Source: a halophilic archaeon
Lineage (GTDB): Archaea; Halobacteriota; Halobacteria; Halobacteriales; Haladaptataceae
Direction of reading: 5' to 3'
Assembly (NCBI GenBank): GCA_003298465.1
Contig: QNGA01000001.1
Coordinates: forward strand, 1 to 64,000
DNA: 64,000 nt
Below are positions 8,266 through 16,795 of this stretch, piece after piece. The notes below the pieces were generated by a model that ran no database searches, was not told where the DNA came from, and worked only from the letters and a program-made list of their open reading frames with translations. Every line of letters starts with the position of its first letter. Position 1 is the first letter of the stretch. Both the position numbers and the translations under genes were made by a program.

Positions 8266-8461
8266 ACCGAAGGTCGGTCGTCGACGAACGGCACGAACGG
8301 ACTCCGGGGTCCCTCCGTCTCCCTCACTCGCCCCGTAGCGTGAGGAGTCCCGATACCACCGCGTCGGGGGTCGGACGGGGTGTTCGAGCGATAGCGAGAC
8401 ACAGAAGAAGCGTTCCGGAGGGGACCGAAGCGATTTCACCCCTGCCGTCCAACGCCCGGCC

Positions 8462-9097
8462 ATGATGGACTGGGAGCGGTTCTACGAGGAGGCCGACTAC
8501 GACCGCTGCGCCTACCTCGGCGGCGAGGCGATGGTCGACCTCGCCGAACGCTTCTTCGAGCGGGTCGGCGTCCCCGACGACTTCGCGTCGGTCGGCTGTG
8601 GCCCCGCGGTCTGTCCGTTCGCGCTCGCCGACCGCTACCCCGACGCGGAGTTCGTCGGCCTCGACCTCTCGCCGACCGTCGTCGCCGACAACCGCGAGCG
8701 CGCCGCCGAGCGGGGCCTGGAGAACCTCGACTTCGCCGTGGACTCCCTGCCGTCCCTCGACGTCGACCGCCGGTTCGACGTGGTGTACTGCGTCGCCACG
8801 CTCTACTTCGTCGTCGACGCCGAGCGCGCGGTCGCGGAACTGTACGACCGCGTTCGCGAGGGCGGCCACCTCGTCCTGAACTACCCGAACCGCTACAGCC
8901 GGGCGCGGTTCGACCGGGAGTTCGAGGGCCGCAAGCGCGAGGCGTTCGAACTCGTGCTGGAGGGCGAGAACCTGCTCTCCTACGAGGCGATTCGGGCGGC
9001 GACCGGCGGTCGACCGCGGAGCTACTGGCGGCTGGTCGACGCCGAGGACCGCGAGTTCGCCGACCGCGCCCGGCCCTGCGTCGTCGTCGAGAAGTAG
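8462..9097 (+). CDS. Class I SAM-dependent methyltransferase
   Basis: A 211-residue Rossmann methyltransferase. Motif I is SVGCGPAVCPFALA (about residues 42-55), the acidic end of strand 2 is VGLDLSP, and motif IV is FDVVYCVATLYFVVD, followed by REGGHLVLNYPN as motif VI. The GCGPA form with an early conserved cysteine is close to small-molecule methyltransferases. The substrate is unknown. It faces the 9103 gene convergently with a 5 bp gap. Confidence 0.85.
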   Translation: MMDWERFYEEADYDRCAYLGGEAMVDLAERFFERVGVPDDFASVGCGPAVCPFALADRYPDAEFVGLDLSPTVVADNRERAAERGLENLDFAVDSLPSLDVDRRFDVVYCVATLYFVVDAERAVAELYDRVREGGHLVLNYPNRYSRARFDREFEGRKREAFELVLEGENLLSYEAIRAATGGRPRSYWRLVDAEDREFADRARPCVVVEK

Positions 9098-9102
9098 TCC
9101 CC

Positions 9103-10218
9103 TCAGCGCTCGGGATACTCTTCGAGCGCCGACGTCAGGCGGTCGCGCTCCTCCCTCGTGCGCTCCAGTTCCGCCGCGATTTCGCCGCGTTCGAGACGTC
9201 GTCGCTCCTCGTCCGCGAGTTCCTCGCGCGCTCGGGCGGCGGCGCGCAGGCGTTCGAACTCCTCCTCGTCGCGGGCCAGCGCCGCCACGTCGTGCAGTCG
9301 CTCGACGACGTCGGGCGGCGCGAACCGGTCGACGACCCGGACGGCCTCCTCGCACCACCACTGCAGTTCCGTCGCGGGCGCGGGCGGCCAGCCGACCGCC
9401 AGCGGTTCGGCGTCGAGGCGGTCGAGGTACGTCTCGTTGGTGCCCACGCAGCGCTTGAGTTCGGCGGGGTCGTCGACGTAGTGGGAGAGTTTCGACCGCG
9501 AGTAGCGGGCGTACTCCAGCAGGTCCGGGATGGTCTCGGTGCCCGCGTCGGCGTCGAGGACGTACTCGCGCAGGTCCTCGGGCGGCGACCGGAAGGAAAC
9601 GAGGGGGTAGTTCTCCGTCGCGGCGAGGAAGGCGACCACGTCGCGGGCGGGCGTCTCGCGCTTGAACTCGGCGAACGCCGCCGCGACCGCGTCGTCGTAC
9701 GCCGCGATGGGTTCCCGGAGTCGCTCGACGGGCGCGGAGAGGTCGGCGTCCCCGAGTTCGCGGACGCGTTCGAGGTCGGCGATCCGGTCGTCCAGTTCGA
9801 CCTTCCGCCGGGCGACCGCGCGCCGGGCGTCGCGGTAGCGCTCTCGGGCGGCCCGGCGCTCGTCCAGCAGGGCGGCGACCTCGCCCGCGGCGGCGAGTTC
9901 CTCCCGGGCCTGCTCGAAGTGGCGCTCGGCGATGCGCCGACGGTCGACTATCTCCTCGGCGCGCTCGAAGGCCTCGCGCTCCGGGAGGTCCTCGGGGAGG
10001 TCCTCGACGAGGTCGGCGAGCTCGCCCTGGAACGTCACGAACGCCTCGAAGTCGCCCGTCCCGGTCGCGCGGCCCTCGTAGCGGTCCAGCAGGTCGGTCG
10101 CGCGCTCGTGGGCGTCGGCGACGCGCTCGACGGTGCCCTGGCCGTACTCGGCGACGGCGGACTCGGCCTCTCGGCAGTCCTCGTCGGCGGTCCGGAGTCG
10201 TTCGATGGGGTCAGTCAT
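9103..10218 (-). CDS. Coiled-coil protein co-transcribed with hisI
   Basis: A 371-residue protein that is almost wholly helical and charged, with long heptad-like stretches at residues 85-165 ([17 protein letters not shown]...) and 310-365 ([20 protein letters not shown]). In the middle are a more globular region ([36 protein letters not shown]) and a conserved-looking tryptophan patch ([16 protein letters not shown]). It may be the haloarchaeal family named DUF7118 (name from memory, uncertain). Its ATG overlaps the hisI stop by 8 bp, so the two are coupled; any link to histidine synthesis is unproven. Confidence 0.8.
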   Translation of the reverse strand: MTDPIERLRTADEDCREAESAVAEYGQGTVERVADAHERATDLLDRYEGRATGTGDFEAFVTFQGELADLVEDLPEDLPEREAFERAEEIVDRRRIAERHFEQAREELAAAGEVAALLDERRAARERYRDARRAVARRKVELDDRIADLERVRELGDADLSAPVERLREPIAAYDDAVAAAFAEFKRETPARDVVAFLAATENYPLVSFRSPPEDLREYVLDADAGTETIPDLLEYARYSRSKLSHYVDDPAELKRCVGTNETYLDRLDAEPLAVGWPPAPATELQWWCEEAVRVVDRFAPPDVVERLHDVAALARDEEEFERLRAAARAREELADEERRRLERGEIAAELERTREERDRLTSALEEYPER

Positions 10219-10585
10219 ACACTTCGTCGGGGTCGAACGCTCGCTCGCCGACCGTCTCGCCGTCGAGCGTGCGGTAGAAGCAGGATTCGAAGCCGGTGTG
10301 GCACGCGCCGCCCTCCTGGTCGACCCGGTAGAGGAGGGCGTCGCCGTCGCAGTCCACCCGGACCTCCTCGACGCGCTGGACGTGCCCGCTCGTCGCGCCC
10401 TTCCGCCAGAGTTCGTCGCGGCTCCGCGAGTAGTAGTGTGCGAACCCGGTCTCGCGCGTCCGCTCGACCGCTTCGGGGGTGACGTAGGCCAGCATCAGAA
10501 CCTCGCCCGACTCGGCGCTCTGGGCGACCGCGGGCAGCAGGTCGTTCTCGTCGAACGCGAGGTCCACTCCGGACGTGTCGCTCAT
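10211..10585 (-). CDS. hisI: Phosphoribosyl-AMP cyclohydrolase
   Basis: Opens the adenine ring of phosphoribosyl-AMP, the third step of histidine biosynthesis. The 124-residue monofunctional form has the hallmark motifs [37 protein letters not shown], and the metal-site segment [21 protein letters not shown] with conserved Asp and Cys residues that bind Mg and Zn. There is no fused HisE domain. The ATG at 10585 gives the family's usual short N-terminus; a box A-like AAAACATA lies about 27-35 bp upstream on the minus strand. Confidence 0.95.
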   Translation of the reverse strand: MSDTSGVDLAFDENDLLPAVAQSAESGEVLMLAYVTPEAVERTRETGFAHYYSRSRDELWRKGATSGHVQRVEEVRVDCDGDALLYRVDQEGGACHTGFESCFYRTLDGETVGERAFDPDEVYD

Positions 10586-10718
10586 GGTTGGTGGTTGGCG
10601 TTCGCGTGGATATGTTTTGTGTGTCTCCCGACGGACCGTTCGTCCCGCCGAGACGAACGGGCGTACCGCGGCACCGACGACACGCTTATCCGGACTAGTC
10701 GAGTAGATTCGGGCAAGC

Positions 10719-11174
10719 GTGGCCATCACGGACAAGATATACGTCAAGAACCACCGCCAGCTCTCCTCCCAGCTGGAGACGAACATCCCGAAGGGGGCGT
10801 TCAAGGGCGCGACCCTGGACCTGCTCTTCCAGGGCGACGGCCTCGAGAAGCTCGACGAGGCGACCCGCGAGCGCGTGCTCGACTTCACCGAGGACTTCCT
10901 CGACTGCGGCTGCGACACAAACCCCTACTGCGGCTGTCCGGAGCGGAAGTTCATGCGCTACCTGCTCGAACTGCGCGAGCAGGGCCTCGGCCCCGACGCC
11001 ATCGTCGACGTGATGAGCGACGACTACATGGTGTACGCCTACTCCGGCGACGTCCTCTCCTTCCTCGACCAGTCGGTCCGGACCCTCGAAGCGGTCGAGG
11101 AACTCGCCGACGTCGAGGGCGACGACGAGATGGAACGGCGCGCCCGGCAGAAGAAGGAGTCGCTGTCCGGCTAG
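10719..11174 (+). CDS. Haloarchaeal conserved protein with clustered cysteines (DUF5814-like)
   Basis: A 151-residue protein starting with GTG ([18 protein letters not shown]). Conspicuous is a cysteine cluster [15 protein letters not shown] (about residues 63-77), a C-x-C-x5-C-x-C pattern that could hold zinc or an Fe-S cluster. The rest is helical. I recall this sequence family as DUF5814, whose domain also occurs with haloarchaeal helicases; this name is from memory. A box A (CTTATCC, about 10684-10690) lies about 30 bp before the start, suggesting a leaderless transcript. Confidence 0.82.
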   Translation: MAITDKIYVKNHRQLSSQLETNIPKGAFKGATLDLLFQGDGLEKLDEATRERVLDFTEDFLDCGCDTNPYCGCPERKFMRYLLELREQGLGPDAIVDVMSDDYMVYAYSGDVLSFLDQSVRTLEAVEELADVEGDDEMERRARQKKESLSG

Positions 11175-11195
11175 AAGCGGCGCTCCGACGGACGA

Positions 11196-11606
11196 TTACC
11201 CCAGCCGGTAGGTCTCCTCGGTGTCGAGTTCGTCGTCCAGTTCTTCGAGGTTGACGACCTCCTCGTCTCCGGCGTCGCCGTCGACCTGCTCCTGGAGGTG
11301 GCGAACGTACTCCTTGTGCTCCTGTAGCTGCTCGCGGAGGTGTTCGGCCTCCAGTTCCAGGCGCTCGTGTTCGCGGACGAAGCTCTTCGGGACCTCGACC
11401 TTCGGCGGGAACGACTCGTCGTCCTCGCCCTCCTCGACCTGGTTCTCCGGCACCACGCGGACCTTCCCGTCGTGGGCGACGAGCATGTCGACGTAGTCGC
11501 GGAACACCGCGGACAACGAGATGTCGCGTTTCTCGGCGATCTCCCGCAGGGTCTCGAACGAGTCCTCGTTCACCCGGAAGGAGATCGTCTTGTTCTTGTT
11601 GCCCAT
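11196..11606 (-). CDS. Ribbon-helix-helix (CopG-type) protein with coiled-coil tail
   Basis: A 136-residue protein. Residues 5-45 form a ribbon-helix-helix DNA-binding domain (KTISFRVNEDSFETLREIAE, then ISLSAVFRDYVDML): a short beta strand followed by two helices. Residues about 75-115 are a heptad-type coiled coil (REHERLELEAEHLREQLQEHK), and the C-terminus is strongly acidic. It is probably a DNA-binding dimer with an extended partner-binding helix; the target is unknown. A box A (ATTAAGTG, minus strand, about 11637-11645) lies about 30 bp upstream. Confidence 0.85.
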   Translation of the reverse strand: MGNKNKTISFRVNEDSFETLREIAEKRDISLSAVFRDYVDMLVAHDGKVRVVPENQVEEGEDDESFPPKVEVPKSFVREHERLELEAEHLREQLQEHKEYVRHLQEQVDGDAGDEEVVNLEELDDELDTEETYRLG

Positions 11607-11724
11607 CGTTGGCGGATGTATCTAGCTCGACGCCACTTAATGGTTCGTCAGACGTTCCCACGACTCCGACCGGGGCCCCGCGCTCGCGGCCCGGCGGTCG
11701 GTCACGGTCGTCCGCCGGCGTCTT

Positions 11725-12270
11725 CTACCACGGCTCGTCTTTCAGACCGAGGGCGTAGGCCCCGGCGTTCGTCGAGACGTGGAGGAGCGGCGTCACGACG
11801 ACGACGACCGCCAGGACGGAGGGCCAGAACGTCTCGACCGTCCAGGCGGGCGCGACGACCAGCGAGAACAGCAGCGCCAGCGCGACGAAGTCCAGCTGGT
11901 CGAGTCCCGGGAAGGCGGCCCCGCGCTGGCGGCCCGTCCGTCGCTTGAGGAACGACGCGAGGATGTCGCCGGCCATCGCCCCCGCGGGCATCGCGACGAC
12001 GACGGCGAGCGGGAACTCGGGGAGCGCGACGCCGACGGCGTCGGCGACCGACGGGCGGACGACGTTCAGCGCGAGCGCGAGCAGCGCGCCCGCCGCGATT
12101 CCGCCCGCGGTACCGCGCCAGGTCTTCCCGTCGCCGAGGAGGCGACGCCCGCGCCACGCGCGCCCGCCGTCGATGGGCGGGCCACCGCCCGCCAGGACGG
12201 CGGCGTTGTTCGGCACGTACGCGGGCAGCATCGCCCAGAACGCGACGACCACGACTTCGAGCACGTCCAT
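11725..12270 (-). CDS. carS: CDP-2,3-bis-(O-geranylgeranyl)-sn-glycerol synthase
   Basis: Transfers CMP from CTP to digeranylgeranylglyceryl phosphate, giving the CDP-archaeol precursor of all archaeal phospholipids. The 181-residue integral membrane protein has the family motifs MLPAYVPNNAAVL at the N-terminus, GDGKTWRGTAGG (nucleotide/Mg binding), AGDILASFLKRRTGRQRGAA and PGLDQLDF, with about five membrane segments. The start at 12270 matches family length. A box A (CTTAAGA, minus strand, 12294-12300) lies about 27 bp upstream, so the mRNA is probably leaderless. Confidence 0.95.
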   Translation of the reverse strand: MDVLEVVVVAFWAMLPAYVPNNAAVLAGGGPPIDGGRAWRGRRLLGDGKTWRGTAGGIAAGALLALALNVVRPSVADAVGVALPEFPLAVVVAMPAGAMAGDILASFLKRRTGRQRGAAFPGLDQLDFVALALLFSLVVAPAWTVETFWPSVLAVVVVVTPLLHVSTNAGAYALGLKDEPW

Positions 12271-12385
12271 GTTGAGGTAGGCGGGCGGACGCGTCTTAAG
12301 AATCGGAGGTTCGCGTCGACGGGGTCGGAGGACGCGGCCGACGCTGGCCCTCTTTTGGTGCTTCAGCCCGTACGTCGGCCGGACA

Positions 12386-12589
12386 GTGCACCCCTCGCTC
12401 ACTCCGCTCGCCGTGCTCGGCGGGACGACGCTCGCCTCCTACTGCCTCTGGCAACTCGTCTTCGACCCGCTCCGGGGACCGTTGCCGGGCCGGAGGACGA
12501 CCGTGGTCGTCCTCGTCGCCGGGACCGTCGCGGGAGTCGCGCTGACGCTGTGGGGACTGGACCGTCTCGACCTGCTGCGTCGACCGTAG
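12386..12589 (+). CDS. Small membrane protein, two segments (hypothetical)
   Basis: A 67-residue ORF with a GTG start. Two hydrophobic segments (LAVLGGTTLASYCLWQLVF and VVVLVAGTVAGVALTLWGL) are separated by a positively charged loop (PLRGPLPGRRTT). No family is recognised. The regular two-helix layout and good codon bias favour a real gene, but no promoter is obvious. Confidence 0.5.
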   Translation: MHPSLTPLAVLGGTTLASYCLWQLVFDPLRGPLPGRRTTVVVLVAGTVAGVALTLWGLDRLDLLRRP

Positions 12590-12602
12590 CGCGGTCGGGC
12601 GC

Positions 12603-12629
12603 CCGCGGAAACGTTAACAACGTCCGCGG
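12603..12629. repeat. Long imperfect inverted repeat between 12589 and 12663 genes
   Basis: CCGCGG-aa-ACGTT-aac-AACGT-CCGCGG: both arms have 11 matching bases with an extra AA bulge in the left arm. It lies 13 bp after one stop codon and 34 bp before the next start. It could be a terminator-like hairpin of the upstream ORF, an mRNA hairpin, or an operator for the 12663 gene. Confidence 0.55.
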
Positions 12630-12662
12630 CGTACGCCGCTCGTCGCGGTACCGACGGTCGCC

Positions 12663-13187
12663 ATGTACCCGACCGGTCACTACGGCGTCGCGCTGCTCGT
12701 CTCCGCGCCGGCGGCGTTCGTCCTCGGTCGCAGAGCCGGGACCCTGTTCTCGGCGTTCGTGCTGCTGACGGCGGTCCTTCCCGACGTCGACACGCACGTT
12801 CCGGGGGTCCGGCACCACGGGGTGACGCACACGCTCCTCTTCGGCGTCGCGAGCGGCGTCGTCGTCGGCCTGTTCGCCGCCGGCCTCCTCGTCGCCTACG
12901 TCCGGTTCGCAGGGCCGGTACGGTCCTCCCGGCTCACGGCGAGGAACGCGTTCGAGTGGGCGGCCGCCGGCGCGTTCCTCGGGGTCCTGAGCCACGTCAC
13001 CGCCGACGTTCTCGTCGTCCTCCCCGGAACGCAACCCGTGAGCCCGTTCTGGCCCCTGTTCGAGCGGAAGATCACCGTCGAGGCGATTCCACTCGGCGCA
13101 CCGGCCCGGAACCTGGCGCTTCTGGTCGTGGGGCTCGGCGTTCACGTTCTCGTCTACCGACTGACGGGCGACGGAGTCGAGTCATGA
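12663..13187 (+). CDS. Membrane-bound metal-dependent hydrolase (YdjM/DUF457 type)
   Basis: A 174-residue membrane protein with four to five hydrophobic helices. The family signature is the early GHYGVALLVSAP segment plus VLPDVDTHVPGVRHHGVTHTLLFG (residues 38-61), where Asp and His residues would bind a metal, and a later SHVTADVL. These match the YdjM/LexA-binding membrane hydrolase family, whose substrate is not known. A 27 bp inverted repeat sits just upstream. Confidence 0.85.
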   Translation: MYPTGHYGVALLVSAPAAFVLGRRAGTLFSAFVLLTAVLPDVDTHVPGVRHHGVTHTLLFGVASGVVVGLFAAGLLVAYVRFAGPVRSSRLTARNAFEWAAAGAFLGVLSHVTADVLVVLPGTQPVSPFWPLFERKITVEAIPLGAPARNLALLVVGLGVHVLVYRLTGDGVES

Positions 13188-13229
13188 CCGCTGGAAGAAC
13201 GGGCGCGTCGCGGCAGACCGGCGGCCGAG

Positions 13230-13790
13230 TCAGCCGTCGGTCTGGTTGCCTGCCGTCTGATTGCCGGCCGTCTGGTTACCGCCCTGCTGACCGCCGCCCT
13301 GTACCGGTCGGAACCGGACCAGGAGGAGTCCGAGTTCGAGCGGATCGTCGTACACCAGGTCCCTGTCGAGAGCGCCCTGGTCGAATCCCGGTCCGTCCCC
13401 GTCCTGCTGGTCGAAGGCGGGGTCGTACTGGGGCAGGAACTGGTACGTCTGTCCCTGCTGGAGGTTGGCGTTCTGCGGGACGAACAGCATCATGTTCCCC
13501 GGCGCGCCGGTGTACTTGATGACCCGCGTCGCGTACTCCTGCCCCTCCGTGTCCTGCTGGACGGGCGCGTAGCCGATGGCGTCGGAGACGATGCGAAACT
13601 GCGCACCGCCGCGGAACTGCCCCTGTGGTATCAGTCCGAATACGGTCTGGTTCCCGTCCTGGGCCGAGGCGGTGGCGCCCCCGCCGAGGCCGAGTCCGAG
13701 CGCGCCGGCCGCGACGGTGCCGCGCTTCATGAACGTTCGTCGTGACGATTCGCCGAGAAGCCGTGGAAACGCCGTGTCGTCTGTGGTCAT
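13230..13790 (-). CDS. Tat-exported protein, paralogue of the 13815 gene
   Basis: A 186-residue protein with a twin-arginine signal (SSRRTFMKRG, residues 15-24, then a Gly/Ala-rich hydrophobic stretch ending ATASAQ near 45). The mature domain (GAQFRIVSDAIGYAP ... ATRVIKYTGAPGNMMLFVPQNANLQQGQTYQFLP) is clearly related to the upstream neighbour (FVVISEALPWNP ... TRMIQYTSAPNQFAFLFPYEDAQVQQGQQYV). The C-terminus carries three close N-glycosylation sequons (GNQTAGNQTAGNQT) and a fourth lies just after the signal. No family name is recognised. It is probably a surface or secreted protein in an operon with its paralogue (24 bp gap). Confidence 0.82.
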   Translation of the reverse strand: MTTDDTAFPRLLGESSRRTFMKRGTVAAGALGLGLGGGATASAQDGNQTVFGLIPQGQFRGGAQFRIVSDAIGYAPVQQDTEGQEYATRVIKYTGAPGNMMLFVPQNANLQQGQTYQFLPQYDPAFDQQDGDGPGFDQGALDRDLVYDDPLELGLLLVRFRPVQGGGQQGGNQTAGNQTAGNQTDG

Positions 13791-13814
13791 GGTCTCGTGT
13801 TCTCGCAGGTGGTT

Positions 13815-14225
13815 TCAGGACTGGACCGCGCCCGCCGGCAGGAATGCGACGTTCACGAAGTCCGCGGCAGCCTGCTCGTTCTCGTTGTCCACGGAGAAGC
13901 CGACGTCGCCGCCGTTCTGTTCGTCCTCGACGTCCTCCCAGTCGCGACCCATCACGTACTGCTGTCCCTGCTGGACCTGCGCGTCCTCGTAGGGGAACAG
14001 GAAGGCGAACTGGTTCGGCGCGCTCGTGTACTGTATCATCCGCGTCTGGAAGCTCGTGAACAGCTGTCCCTCCCCGACGTTCTCTGGGTTCCAGGGGAGC
14101 GCCTCCGAGATGACGACGAACCGCGACCCCGGCTGGAACTGGTTGTTGAACATGTACCCTTCGCGGGCGTTGCCGTCCTGTACCGACAGCGACGCTGCGT
14201 CGGCCTGGTTGCTCTTTGATGTCAT
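13815..14225 (-). CDS. Signal-less paralogue of the 13230 exported protein
   Basis: A 136-residue acidic protein, first gene of the pair. It shares the domain of the downstream gene: a strand ending in FVVISEALPWNP, the segment RMIQYTSAPNQFAFLFPYEDAQVQQGQQYV and a C-terminal acidic-aromatic tail. It has no signal peptide or membrane segment, so it should stay in the cytoplasm unless exported with its partner. Its N-terminus starts MTSKSNQADAASLSVQDGN, resembling the region just after the partner's signal (SAQDGNQTVFG). No function is known. Confidence 0.78.
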   Translation of the reverse strand: MTSKSNQADAASLSVQDGNAREGYMFNNQFQPGSRFVVISEALPWNPENVGEGQLFTSFQTRMIQYTSAPNQFAFLFPYEDAQVQQGQQYVMGRDWEDVEDEQNGGDVGFSVDNENEQAAADFVNVAFLPAGAVQS

Positions 14226-14493
14226 CGTTTCTCACCGTGTTTGTCGGCGGTCACTGCGCTCCGAAGTAGCCGAGGAGTCCCGATAACGACCGCGACCGTT
14301 TACGCTGCGAAGGGAGCTTTACTCGACCGTAAGTTGGATTATGACCGAACGTGGGTTCGCAGGTGACCGTCGTATCGTGTAATTCCCACTGACTGCGGGG
14401 CGGCAAAACGGGCGATTACCGACCGAATCGAGGTCCCGATTACGGACGGGCGGACTATACACTAATAAGACGCGGGGGTGCAAACCCCCGGTC

Positions 14494-15324
14494 ATGATAC
14501 CACCTATCGCCAGCAAGTTCGTCGCCGGGGAGTCGCCGGCGACGGCGCTGGACCACGCTCGCTCGCTGAACGAGCGGAACGTCAACGCCATCCTGAACCT
14601 GCTCGGCGAACACTACGACGACCGGGGACCGGCCGACGAGGACGCCGAGGCGTACGTCCGACTGCTGGAGGACATCGAACGGTCGAACGTCTCCGCGTGC
14701 GTCTCCGTGAAGCCGTCGCAGGTGGGCCTCGACGTGGGCGAGCACGTCTACCGCGAGAACATGGAGCGCATCGTCGACGCGTCCGGCGACACGTTCGTCT
14801 GGATGGACATGGAGGACCACGAGACGACGGACGCGACGCTCGACACCTACGAGCGACTCGCCCACGAACACGACGGCGGCGTCGGCGTCTGCGTCCAGGC
14901 GAATCTCAAGCGAACGGGGGAGGACCTCGAACGACTCGCCGACGTGCTGGGCAAGGTCCGTCTGGTCAAGGGCGCGTACGACGAACCCGAGGAGATAGCG
15001 TACAAGGACAAAGAGCGCGTGAACGAGGCCTACAGGGACGGGCTGGCGTTCATGTTCGAGGAGTTCGACGGTGGCATCGCGGTCGGGAGCCACGACCCGG
15101 CGATGATAGAGTACGCGACGGAACTCCACGAGGAACACGGCACCGACTTCGAGATTCAGATGCTGATGGGCGTGCGCGAGGACGCCCAGTACGAACTCGC
15201 CGAGGAGTACGAGGTCTGGCAGTACGTCCCCTACGGCGACAAGTGGCTGTCGTACTTCTACCGCCGGGTCATGGAGCGCAAGGAGAACCTGCTGTTCGCG
15301 GCTCGGGCCGTCCTCTCGGGGTAG
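14494..15324 (+). CDS. Proline dehydrogenase
   Basis: Oxidises proline to pyrroline-5-carboxylate with FAD, feeding electrons to the respiratory chain. The 276-residue single-domain form has the beta/alpha barrel motifs of the family: NAILNLLGEHY, SVKPSQVGLD (residues about 71-80), DMEDHETTDATLDTY, GVCVQANLKRT, VRLVKGAYDEPEEIAY, GSHDPAMI, FEIQMLMGVRED, and the C-terminal YGDKWLSYFYRRVMERKENL, whose RR pair binds the substrate carboxylate. A TATA-like ACTATACAC at about 14453-14461 lies upstream. There is no adjacent P5C dehydrogenase. Confidence 0.93.
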   Translation: MIPPIASKFVAGESPATALDHARSLNERNVNAILNLLGEHYDDRGPADEDAEAYVRLLEDIERSNVSACVSVKPSQVGLDVGEHVYRENMERIVDASGDTFVWMDMEDHETTDATLDTYERLAHEHDGGVGVCVQANLKRTGEDLERLADVLGKVRLVKGAYDEPEEIAYKDKERVNEAYRDGLAFMFEEFDGGIAVGSHDPAMIEYATELHEEHGTDFEIQMLMGVREDAQYELAEEYEVWQYVPYGDKWLSYFYRRVMERKENLLFAARAVLSG

Positions 15325-15337
15325 GCGGGTCCGACCC

Positions 15338-16692
15338 TCAGCGAACGTACCGGCCGACGGTGCGCCGAATCCGGTCGCGCTGGTAGACGAGTTCGCCGAC
15401 GCTCCAGCCGACGAGGACGCCGAGGCCGACCAGCGCGTACAGGAAGTCCCAGCTCCCCATCCAGACGGGGCGAATCCAGGGCGTGACGTGCGACCACCGA
15501 CGGGCGAACTCGTCGGCCGCGTTCTCCAGCGGCGTCCCCGAGAACGTCTCGACCACCCAGAACGAGACGGTGCGTTTCTCCGCGGTCGGCGCGATGCCGG
15601 CGCTCCCGTGGACGCTGTAGTTCCCCGTGACGTTCAGGTCGGCCATCGTCGGTCCGCCGGCCTCGTCGCCGTAGGCCGTCCGCTCGACGTCGTACGGCGC
15701 CCACGGCGCGTAGAACTCCCAGACCACCTCGCCTTTCGGCGTCACCTCGACGACGCGCTGGTACATCGTGTCGACGACGAGCGTGTTGCCGTTGGGCAGG
15801 CGGTCGGCGTCCCGCGGCCAGTTCAGCCCGCCCGAGAGCGTCCAGGTCCGGGTCCAGGTGCCGTTCCGGCGGACGTACTCGACGACGCGGTCGTTCTCGC
15901 TGTCCGCGACGAGTATCGTCGGATTACCGGACTCGCTCTCGAGGTACTGCGGATTGTGCTGTTCGTAGAGGACGTCGTGGTCGTCGTCGCTCCCGAGCCG
16001 CATCGTTATCTCCTTCGTCGAGCGGTCGACGACGATGACCTGGTCGAAGTTGCGCGGCGAGACGAGATAGCGCCCCTCGCCGATCTTGTCGACGTCGTTG
16101 ACGTGCGTCCAGTCGCCAGCGCCGCCGCCGCCCGACGTCGGGAAGTGCTCGTCGAACTGCCAGCGCCAGACCACCTCGTCGTCGCCCATGTCGTAGATGA
16201 ACAGCCGGTCGCCCTTGTTCGGAACGCGCATGTTGGCGACGAGCAACTGGTCGCCGTTGATGAGGTCGACGTCGTGGGTGTCGTGGATGGGTAGCCGCTG
16301 GGTCCAGACGCGCTCGCCGGTCTTCGGGTCGAGTTCGTAGACGAGCGTCGACCCCCTCGCGGTCGAGGTGACGAGCAGGTTGCCGTTCTCCAGCGGGTCC
16401 ACGTCGCGTCGAACCCCGTTCCGTCGTGGACCCACTGCACGGTCCCCTTCGGGCCGACGGCGACGAGGCGGGCCGGCTTCCGGTCGTTGGCGTACCCCCT
16501 GAAGTGGAACCCCTGGATGCTGACGACCGTCGTACCGTTCGCGGGCGATTCGACCGACGCGCGGAGGTTCATCGGGTCGCTCGTCGTCGTGAGGTAGCCG
16601 ACGCCCGCGGTGACGGCCGGCGCGAACAGGGAGACGACCAGCAGGGCGACGACACCGCGAACGAGCCAGCGTCGCGGCGGGAGGGAGTCCAT
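15338..16692 (-). pseudogene. Arylsulfotransferase (ASST)-like membrane protein, frameshifted
   Basis: The N-terminal part (MDSLPPRRWLVRGVVALLVV, signal anchor; then ASVESPANGTTVVSIQGFHFRG, LVAVGPKGTVQWVHDGTGF) is in one frame from 16692, while the rest (DVDPLENGNLLVTS, HVNDVDKIGEGRYLVSPRNFDQV, NGNTLVVDT, EVVWEFYAPWAP) lies in another frame ending at 15338. The frame changes near 16401-16410. The long part shows beta-propeller repeats of the ASST family and a final membrane helix (FLYALVGLGVLVGWSVGELV). Family members normally read about T-W-x-x-D-V-D-P-L here, so a few residues are missing at the break. Read as written, the protein is broken; sequencing error cannot be excluded. Confidence 0.8.
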
Positions 16693-16795
16693 CGAGGCCG
16701 GGTTCGTCGCGGGGAACCGTCAATTGCGGGGAATCGCTCGCGGACCCACGGCGACCGCCGGAGCGAGCGAAAGACGACCGCCGGACCGGACGCGG

